Notes under the pieces: model-generated
Databases searched by the model: none
Told to the model about the DNA's origin: nothing
The model's input: only the letters and a program-made list of their open reading frames with translations
Program-made: the position numbers and the translations under genes
NCBI GenBank assembly: GCA_036732565.1
Contig: DAINCF010000132.1
Location: forward strand, 1 to 15,075
DNA length: 15,075 nucleotides
Source of the DNA: JAIVJN01 sp036732565
GTDB taxonomy: Bacteria; Acidobacteriota; Vicinamibacteria; Vicinamibacterales; UBA2999
Direction: 5' to 3'
Part shown: piece after piece, positions 7,646 to 12,985 of the stretch
Numbering within the stretch: position 1 is the first letter of the stretch
Layout of the letters: every line of letters begins with the position of its first letter

Positions 7646-7733
7646 TATATGACTGGCGTGCGCCGGTTGACAGCCCGTCCGCGGATCGTCTGGTGAGCAG
7701 GCCAATCCCCGCCCACGAGAGTAGGATCAGGGC

Positions 7734-8402
7734 ATGTGCGACTTTGGCCACGAGACGGCTCACGCCCATCACCACTTCGGCTTCATCGTCGACACGCCTG
7801 ACATTCGCGCGCTGATCGAGGAGACCGAGCGTACGAGGCACGCCATCGCCGACGACGGCCAGCGCGTTGAGGCGCTGCGCCCGGCATTCGAGCGACTCCT
7901 GCGTGCCGAGGGCTGGCTTCCCGAGAAGTACGCCACACCGGATGAGACCAGCGGTATGGGCGGCGGCATCGGTCAATACGCGCTCTATCGGGCCGACGAC
8001 GGCTCGCTGTGCCTGTTTGCGCTGGTCGTGCCGCCGGGATCGCGCACGCCGGTCCACGATCATCTCGCCTGGGGACTCGTGGGAATCTATCGCGGGCGAC
8101 AGGACGAGACCGTCTATCGTCGACTCGACGATGGCAGCGACGAAGGGCGGGCCACGCTCGAGATCGAGCGTCGACAGACACTGGAGCGCGGCGAGTTCTA
8201 CGCGCTCCTGCCTCCGCTCGGTGACATCCACTACGTGGAGACGGTGTCGGACACTCCATCGGTGTCGATCCATCTGCTCGCGAACGACACCGCGTGCGTG
8301 TGGCGCCACCGCTTCGAGCCGGCCGCCGAAACGGTGACCCCGTTTCGATCCGGCTACAGCAATGCCCCGTGCCCACCAGAGCCACCGGCGAGGTCCGGCT
8401 AA
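7734..8402 (+). CDS. Thiol dioxygenase-like cupin (cysteine / 3-mercaptopropionate dioxygenase family)
   Basis: This encodes 222 residues, close to the family norm of about 200. AGGA at 7723-7726 precedes the ATG by 7 bases. The Fe(II) ligands are recognisable: H108 and H110 in PPGSRTPVHDHLAWGLVG, and H166 in LGDIHYVE. SVSIHLL supplies the conserved Ser178 and His180, and PFRSGYSN near the C-terminus also fits bacterial 3-mercaptopropionate dioxygenases. The Tyr expected two residues after the His (S-x-H-x-Y) is Leu182. Family members add O2 to a thiol to give a sulfinate; the substrate here is undetermined. A His-rich N-terminus (HETAHAHHH) is unusual and no export signal is seen. The TAA stop lies in the loop of a hairpin repeat, so the last residues (EPPARSG) are partly repeat-derived. 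TTGACA at 7667-7672 has no clear -10 partner. The convergent gene is a D-cysteine desulfhydrase-like enzyme, another sulfur amino acid enzyme. Confidence 0.82.
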   Translation: MCDFGHETAHAHHHFGFIVDTPDIRALIEETERTRHAIADDGQRVEALRPAFERLLRAEGWLPEKYATPDETSGMGGGIGQYALYRADDGSLCLFALVVPPGSRTPVHDHLAWGLVGIYRGRQDETVYRRLDDGSDEGRATLEIERRQTLERGEFYALLPPLGDIHYVETVSDTPSVSIHLLANDTACVWRHRFEPAAETVTPFRSGYSNAPCPPEPPARSG

Positions 8403-8458
8403 AGCCGGACCCCACGATCGATAAGGCGGCGAGGTCCGGCTGAAGCCGCACCCCACGA
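8387..8458. repeat. Two direct copies of a 31-bp hairpin repeat
   Basis: Copies at 8387-8417 and 8428-8458 share GGCGAGGTCCGGCT, then (A/G)AAGCCG(G/C)A, then CCCCACGA, differing at two positions. In the first copy the stems GGTCCGGC and GCCGGACC pair perfectly around TAAA; in the second one pair is broken. The loop of copy 1 contains the TAA stop of the thiol dioxygenase gene. There is no T-tract, so intrinsic termination is not supported. Confidence 0.85.
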
Positions 8459-8517
8459 CAGATTCAAGTCCCACAATTCGATCAGGCCCAACAATCGATC
8501 CCGATCGATCGTGCGGG

Positions 8518-8554
8518 GGTCGGCGATCCTGCGTGAGGTCGGCGATCCTGCGTG
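8518..8554. repeat. 18-bp tandem direct duplication
   Basis: GGTCGGCGATCCTGCGTG occurs at 8518-8535 and again, identically, at 8537-8554, separated by one base. It runs straight into the hairpin repeat at 8556-8575. Both lie between two convergent genes, and no open frame or known signal is evident in it. Confidence 0.85.
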
Positions 8555-8555
8555 G

Positions 8556-8575
8556 GGTCCGGCTTTAGCCGGACC
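8556..8575. repeat. Hairpin repeat abutting the desulfhydrase stop codon
   Basis: GGTCCGGC, TTTA, GCCGGACC form a perfect 8-bp stem with a 4-base loop, preceded by CGTGG. It is the reverse-oriented counterpart of the copy at 8387-8417. Its last base is also the last base of the TAG stop (8575-8577) of the minus-strand gene. It could stabilise 3' ends of both convergent transcripts. Confidence 0.85.
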
Positions 8576-9594
8576 TAGAACGCGCGGGCGTGGGCGAATA
8601 GCGCCGGCACACCACCCGTGTGCAGGAAGACAACGGTCGACGAGGGATCCAATTGACCTCGGCGGACGTGATCGATCAGTCCAGCCATTCCCTTGCCGGT
8701 GTAGACCGGATCCAGCAGGATGCCTTCGCACCGCGCCAGCAGGCGGATCGCCTCGAGGCAGCCCTCGGTCGGCACGCCGTAGCCTGGGCCGATGTAGTTC
8801 TGGTCGGTGATCAAATCGTCGAGGGTGATACGCACCGGGGTCTCGATGAGCACCGCGGCTTCGTTGGCGATGCGGTACGCGCGCTCGCGCTTCCACGGCT
8901 CACCGCCGCTCACGGCGATGCCGTACACCTCGTAGGGCGCATCGCACACTTTGGCGCCGAGCGTGAGCCCGGCCTGCGTGCCGCGCGACCCGCTCGCGTA
9001 GTACAAACGCGCCGGCCGTTCGCCGAGCGCCTCGAGTTGACCGAGGATCTCTCGCGTGCCCGACACGTAGCCGAGCACGCCCACCCCGCTCGAGCCACCG
9101 ACGGGAATGACGTACGGCCGCTGGCCGCGCCCGCGAAGATTGCCGACGACATCCGCGACCATCGCGTCCTCGAGGTCGCTCGTGGCCAGCGTCGGATCGT
9201 TGGGCAGCGGGACGTAGTGAATGGTCGCGTCGAAGATCCGATCGAGCAGCAGATTGCCCTGCACCGGCGGCGGCGCCGAGCTGTCGGCGGTGAGCACCAA
9301 CACCACGTCGAGCCCCGCGGCGCGTGCGGCCGCCGCTGTCATGCGCGCATGATTCGACTGCACGGCGCCGGTCGTGACCACGACGGTGGCCTCGTGCCGA
9401 GCCGCGTCGGCGATCAGGAACTCGAGCTTGCGCGCCTTGTTGCCGCCAAGGGCCAGCCCGGTCAGATCGTCGCGCTTGATGAGAATCTTCGGACAGCGTG
9501 ACGGGCCTCCGAGCGCGTCTCGCAGGCGAGCCGCGGCATGCAGAGGCGTCGGGAGTGCCGCGAGGGGCACTCGCGGCAGAGCGTCGATCAGCAA
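8575..9594 (-). CDS. PLP-dependent D-cysteine desulfhydrase-like enzyme (ACC deaminase family)
   Basis: This encodes 339 residues, the usual size, from a proposed TTG (9592-9594). The family N-terminus (LPRVPLAALPTPLHAA) begins just after it and no ATG is available. The TTG overlaps the ankyrin stop by 7 bases, suggesting translational coupling; a GTG at the Val of PRVPLA would cut conserved sequence. PLP-binding Lys53 lies in GGNKARKLEFL, the catalytic Ser80-Asn-His in GAVQSNHARM, and the phosphate loop in SGSRGTQAGL. True ACC deaminases have Glu and Leu at two substrate-determining positions. Here these are Thr299 (DPVYTGKGM) and Thr326 (FLHTGG), which points to D-cysteine desulfhydrase: D-cysteine to pyruvate, sulfide and ammonia. 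It is cytoplasmic and last in the minus-strand cluster. I leave the symbol empty since dcyD-type naming would overstate the case. Confidence 0.88.
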   Translation of the reverse strand: MLIDALPRVPLAALPTPLHAAARLRDALGGPSRCPKILIKRDDLTGLALGGNKARKLEFLIADAARHEATVVVTTGAVQSNHARMTAAAARAAGLDVVLVLTADSSAPPPVQGNLLLDRIFDATIHYVPLPNDPTLATSDLEDAMVADVVGNLRGRGQRPYVIPVGGSSGVGVLGYVSGTREILGQLEALGERPARLYYASGSRGTQAGLTLGAKVCDAPYEVYGIAVSGGEPWKRERAYRIANEAAVLIETPVRITLDDLITDQNYIGPGYGVPTEGCLEAIRLLARCEGILLDPVYTGKGMAGLIDHVRRGQLDPSSTVVFLHTGGVPALFAHARAF

Positions 9595-11375
9595 CTCACG
9601 CAGCGACGATTGTTGACAGCGCCCAGGCTCTCGAGCAGCGCCACCGTCTCGGGGAATGGCTGCACCCGTTGCACCGGACCGTTGGCCATGTCGACGGTGG
9701 TCTGACCGCTGCGGCTGACGGCCTTGACGTCGGCACCTCGCGCGATCAGGTAGCGGATCAGATCGTTGTCGCCGCGTGACGCGGCATGATGCAGCGGCGT
9801 GTAGCCGTTGTGATCGCGGGCGTTGACGTCGGCGCCGAGCTCTTCGATCAGGAACGTCACCGCGGGCACCCATCCATCCGGCACATGACGATGGGAGTTG
9901 GCGGCGAAGCCGAGGCCATGACCGACACCGGAGGCCGCGTGAATCGGCAGCACGGCCGGACCGCTCCAGGGCGCTGGCGGCAGGCCAGACTTATCGGCGC
10001 CTGTGAAGCCGCCGCCGCCCTCTTCATAGCGCTCCGGCACTTTGATCGTGGGCACCCTGGGATCGGCGCCGTAGGCGAGCAGCAGTTTCATCGCCGGCAC
10101 GTCCAGCGCATACGCGGCCAGCCAGAACGGCGTCGCGCCGGTGCGATCGACACCGAGTAGATCGCGGTTGTAGGTCGTGTACCACAGCGACTTGGTCAGC
10201 CGGATGTTGGGATCGGCGCCGGCGTCGAGGATGGCCTGCATCGCCTCGAGGTAGCCGGTCGTCTGCTGCATGTAGTCGGCCGGCTGCGGATGACGCGACT
10301 TCGGCGCCCACTGCATGTTCAGCACGGCGTACAACGGCGTGGCGCCCGCGTCGCTGCTCACCGTCACGTCGGCGCCGCGCGCCAGGAGCCGCATCGCAAG
10401 ATCGAAGTGGCCGTTGATCGTCGCCATCAGGAGCGGGCTGGTGTGGTCCGCGGCGCTCCGCTGGTTGATGTCCGCGCCGGCATCGACCAGCGCCATCACG
10501 GTGTCTTCCAGGCCCTCGCGCGTCGCGAGGAGCAGTGCGGTGAGGCCGCCGTGCGCGCCAACCAGGTCGGCATACCCGAGCGGCTCGGGCTCGTTGCCAT
10601 CGTCGCTGCGCTCGCCGCGCGGCGCGGGCGCGCCAGGCGTATCGCTCTTCGCGATCGTGGCTCGCTTGGCCGCAGCTTCCTTCTGAATCGCGGCAATCCG
10701 CGCGTTGCGCTTGCGGCTGTCCGCGCCGTCCTCGCGATTGCGCGCGCTGACGTTGACGACCTTCCCCGTGAGGCTGGCATCGGCACCGCGCGACAGCAGC
10801 GTCTTCATTGCTGCTGTCCGACCGGACCCCGCCGCGAACATCAGCGGCGTCTGTCCCCACTGTGGCTCGCGCACATTCACGTCGGCGCCTCGATCGAGCA
10901 GCGCGGCGATCGCCTCGCTGCTGCCTGACGCGGCCGCAAAATGCAGCGGCGCGGCGCCGGTCGTGGTCACCGCGTTGATGTCGGCGCCCGCATCGACGAG
11001 GGCGCGCACGACCGCGGTCGCGCCGCTGGTGGCGGCCAGGTGGAGCGGCGTGTACTGGCCGAGACGGGTGCCGGCGGTCACGCTGGCGCCAGCCTTGATG
11101 AGCGCGCCGGCGAGATTGGAGTCGCCGTGCTTCGCCGCCCAATGCAGCGCAGTCATGCCGTCGCCTTGCGCGCCGTTGACGTCCACGCGTTCGCGCAAGA
11201 GCGTGTTCACGGCATCGGCATCGCGGGCCATCGCCGCATCAGCCACCCGGGACTCCGCCGTCGCGTCTTCAACGCTTCGGCGAGACGAGTCTGTCGAACC
11301 CGCCATCGGCGCCGCCGTCGACGCGAGCACCGCGACGCACGCGAGCGCCGCGACCCTCCGCAAGTCATTCGCCAT
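9588..11375 (-). CDS. Exported ankyrin-repeat protein
   Basis: This encodes 595 residues. The ATG at 11373-11375 is chosen because a signal peptide follows (MANDLRRVAALACVAVLAST to about 25). The frame continues upstream, but only through hairpin-repeat sequence that translates to GPAKAGPH. A G-rich GGGGGA is the only ribosome binding candidate. About ten ankyrin units are visible: TALHWAAKHG (75), TPLHLAATSG (109), APLHFAAASG (142), TPLMFAAGSG (176), TALLLATREG (279), SPLLMATING (313), TPLYAVLN (346), TPFWLAAYAL (415), LPIHAASGVG (477) and TPLHHAASRG (526). GADVN-type turns separate them. A charged helix-prone insert (about 205-270) divides the array into blocks of four and six. It should mediate protein-protein contacts in the envelope. 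It sits between the DUF1552 gene and the overlapping desulfhydrase gene, on the same strand. Confidence 0.9.
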   Translation of the reverse strand: MANDLRRVAALACVAVLASTAAPMAGSTDSSRRSVEDATAESRVADAAMARDADAVNTLLRERVDVNGAQGDGMTALHWAAKHGDSNLAGALIKAGASVTAGTRLGQYTPLHLAATSGATAVVRALVDAGADINAVTTTGAAPLHFAAASGSSEAIAALLDRGADVNVREPQWGQTPLMFAAGSGRTAAMKTLLSRGADASLTGKVVNVSARNREDGADSRKRNARIAAIQKEAAAKRATIAKSDTPGAPAPRGERSDDGNEPEPLGYADLVGAHGGLTALLLATREGLEDTVMALVDAGADINQRSAADHTSPLLMATINGHFDLAMRLLARGADVTVSSDAGATPLYAVLNMQWAPKSRHPQPADYMQQTTGYLEAMQAILDAGADPNIRLTKSLWYTTYNRDLLGVDRTGATPFWLAAYALDVPAMKLLLAYGADPRVPTIKVPERYEEGGGGFTGADKSGLPPAPWSGPAVLPIHAASGVGHGLGFAANSHRHVPDGWVPAVTFLIEELGADVNARDHNGYTPLHHAASRGDNDLIRYLIARGADVKAVSRSGQTTVDMANGPVQRVQPFPETVALLESLGAVNNRRCVSC

Positions 11376-11394
11376 CGAATCCCCCAACAGGCTT

Positions 11395-11447
11395 TCGTGG
11401 GGGCCGGCTTTAGCCGGCCCAGGTCCGCCTGAAGGCGGACCCCACGA
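11395..11447. repeat. Double-hairpin palindromic repeat between DUF1552 and ankyrin genes
   Basis: Two perfect hairpins lie side by side: GGGCCGGC-TTTA-GCCGGCCC (11401-11420) and GGTCCGCC-TGAA-GGCGGACC (11422-11441). The pair is bounded by inverted ends TCGTGGG (11395-11401) and CCCACGA (11441-11447). It is two copies of the repeat seen at 8387-8575, in opposite orientation. It lies in the 79-base gap downstream of the DUF1552 stop and upstream of the ankyrin start, so it would be in the mRNA if the genes are co-transcribed. Confidence 0.88.
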
Positions 11448-11454
11448 CTGCTTG

Positions 11455-12840
11455 CTACAACGAAAACGTACCGGTCGAATCGCCGAACTGCTCCATCTCG
11501 TCGAAGCCAATCTTCTTCATCAGCGTCAGCATGACGTTGGCCATCGGCGTACCGGCTTCGGCGCGAAGATGCCGGTTGCCGGCGAGCTGTCCGTTGGCGC
11601 CGCCCAGTACGATGAGCGGGCAGCGCTTGTGGTTGTGGACGTTGCCGTCGCCCATCGGCGAGCCGTAGATGATCAAGGAGCGATCGAGCAGGGTCTTGTC
11701 ACCGTCCTGCAGGCTCTGCAGCTTCTCCAGGAAGTACGGCAGCAGGCTGACGTGATAGCGGTTGATTTGGCCGAACTCCACGATGTTCGCCGACTTGCCG
11801 CCGTGATGCGACGAAGGGTGGAAGCCCTTGGTCACGCCGCTCTCCGGATAGACGCGGCTCGAGGCGTCGCGGCCCATCTTGAACGAGAAGACGCGGGTGA
11901 TGTCGGCCTGGAACGCCAGCGCCTGCAGATCGAACATCAGCTTGACGTGCTCGTCGAACGAATCGGGGACGCCGGCTGGCGCGCCCGGCAGCTCACGCGC
12001 CTCGCCGGTCAGGTTGCGCGCTTCGATCTTCTGAATGCGCCGCTCGATTTCGCGCACGTCTTCGAGATAGCGCTCCATCCTGGTCCGATCGCTGGCATCG
12101 AGTCGGCGATTGAGATCGGCCACCTGCGTCGTGATGTAGTCCAGGACGCTGCTCGTCGCCTTGCGTCGCAGCGCGCGCTCTTTGGTCGACCCACCCGCGC
12201 CGAAGAGCTGATCGAACGCCATGCGCGGATCGCGAACCATCGGCAACGGTTCGGTCGGCGAGGCCCAGCTGATCATGTCGGTGTAGACGCACGAGTAGCC
12301 GTAGGCGCACCCGCCCGCCTGATCGACGTTCTCGATGCACAGCTGCATCGACGGAATCGGCGTGTCCTGACCGAACTTCTTCGCGTAGATCTGATCCAGT
12401 GAGGTGCCCGCGCGCACATCCGAGCTCTCGGTCTGCTTGGGGTGGCTCTGCGTGAGAAACACGGCGCTCGAGCGGAAGTGATCGCCGCCGATCTCCATCG
12501 GCAGCACGGCCTCCGCCGGCCTGACGTCCGTGTCACTGACGATCGTCAGCGATTGACGGAACGACTCCAGCGGACTCAAGGAGCTCGGGGTGAGGTCGAA
12601 CGCCGCTCCCGCCTCCGCCGGCGACCACAGATGTTGCGTGGCGCCCCAATCGCTGGCGCCGGCGGCACCGTGGACCATCTCGATGCACACGAGGCGCGTG
12701 CGGTCGAGTCCGGCGGCGCTCACGGTCTTCGACCAGATCCCACGCGCCGGCACCATCGCGTCCAGGAACGGCAACGTGAGCGACGCGCCGAGGCCGTGGA
12801 GCACCGTGCGGCGTGAAAGATGTTTTCCGGTGATGAACAT
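11455..12840 (-). CDS. DUF1552 protein with a twin-arginine-like leader
   Basis: This encodes 461 residues, typical of DUF1552 (PF07586). The ATG at 12838-12840 follows GAGGAG by 5 bases. Residues 1-32 (MFITGKHLSRRTVLHGLGAS then LTLPFLDAMVPA) have the SRRTVL signal and hydrophobic stretch of a Tat substrate. Typical family stretches follow: DQIYAKKFGQDTPIPSMQLC, YGYSCVYTDMISWAS, KGFHPSSHHGG near residue 340, and IIYGSPMGDGNVHNHKRCPL near 390-410. The C-terminus reads GTPMANVMLTLMKKIG. No function is established for DUF1552. The gene usually lies directly downstream of a DUF1592-type haem protein gene, as here, so a joint role in the envelope is likely. The His-rich SSHHGG and NVHNHKRCP segments could bind metal (inference). 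Confidence 0.93.
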   Translation of the reverse strand: MFITGKHLSRRTVLHGLGASLTLPFLDAMVPARGIWSKTVSAAGLDRTRLVCIEMVHGAAGASDWGATQHLWSPAEAGAAFDLTPSSLSPLESFRQSLTIVSDTDVRPAEAVLPMEIGGDHFRSSAVFLTQSHPKQTESSDVRAGTSLDQIYAKKFGQDTPIPSMQLCIENVDQAGGCAYGYSCVYTDMISWASPTEPLPMVRDPRMAFDQLFGAGGSTKERALRRKATSSVLDYITTQVADLNRRLDASDRTRMERYLEDVREIERRIQKIEARNLTGEARELPGAPAGVPDSFDEHVKLMFDLQALAFQADITRVFSFKMGRDASSRVYPESGVTKGFHPSSHHGGKSANIVEFGQINRYHVSLLPYFLEKLQSLQDGDKTLLDRSLIIYGSPMGDGNVHNHKRCPLIVLGGANGQLAGNRHLRAEAGTPMANVMLTLMKKIGFDEMEQFGDSTGTFSL

Positions 12841-12856
12841 CGGGTCTCCTCGAGTC

Positions 12857-12976
12857 AGGCCGCCCTAAAGGGCGGCCTCTACGTACGATCTTCGTACCTC
12901 TACGTGCGATCTTCGTGGCGCCTACGTACGATCTGCGCGGCTACGATCTTCGTAGCGGCCGGCCTTCAGGCCGGCC
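12857..12976. repeat. Composite palindromic repeat: two hairpins flanking four tandem units
   Basis: A hairpin AGGCCGCCC-TAAA-GGGCGGCCT (12857-12878) comes first. Four tandem units follow with starts at 12880, 12901, 12923 and 12942 (steps 21, 22 and 19): TACGTACGATCTTCGTAC, TACGTGCGATCTTCGTGG, TACGTACGATCTGCGCGG and TACGATCTTCGTAGC. A second hairpin GGCCGGCC-TTCA-GGCCGGCC (12957-12976) closes it. Units 1 and 4 are themselves palindromic; unit 4 is a perfect CTACGA-TCT-TCGTAG. It fills the gap between the DUF1592-type stop (12986) and the ribosome binding site of the DUF1552 gene (12846-12851). Confidence 0.85.
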
Positions 12977-12985
12977 GACTACCGA

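Noticed and set aside
5610..7652. 680-codon plus-strand frame overlapping the haem-propeller gene and PadR region
   Set aside because: It runs out of frame through a convincing CxxCH/propeller gene and antisense through PadR; Arg-rich with no motif.
9595..9873. N-terminal extension of the desulfhydrase frame
   Set aside because: It overlaps the ankyrin gene out of frame, lacks family similarity and would make the enzyme about 90 residues too long.
10705..12402. 565-codon plus-strand frame opposite the ankyrin and DUF1552 genes
   Set aside because: It spans two opposite-strand genes and the hairpin repeats between them, with no domain signal; a shadow of codon bias.
12880..12955. Possible small CRISPR array
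   Set aside because: The units are contiguous, vary in length (19-22) and have no unique spacers; they are tandem palindromic repeats.
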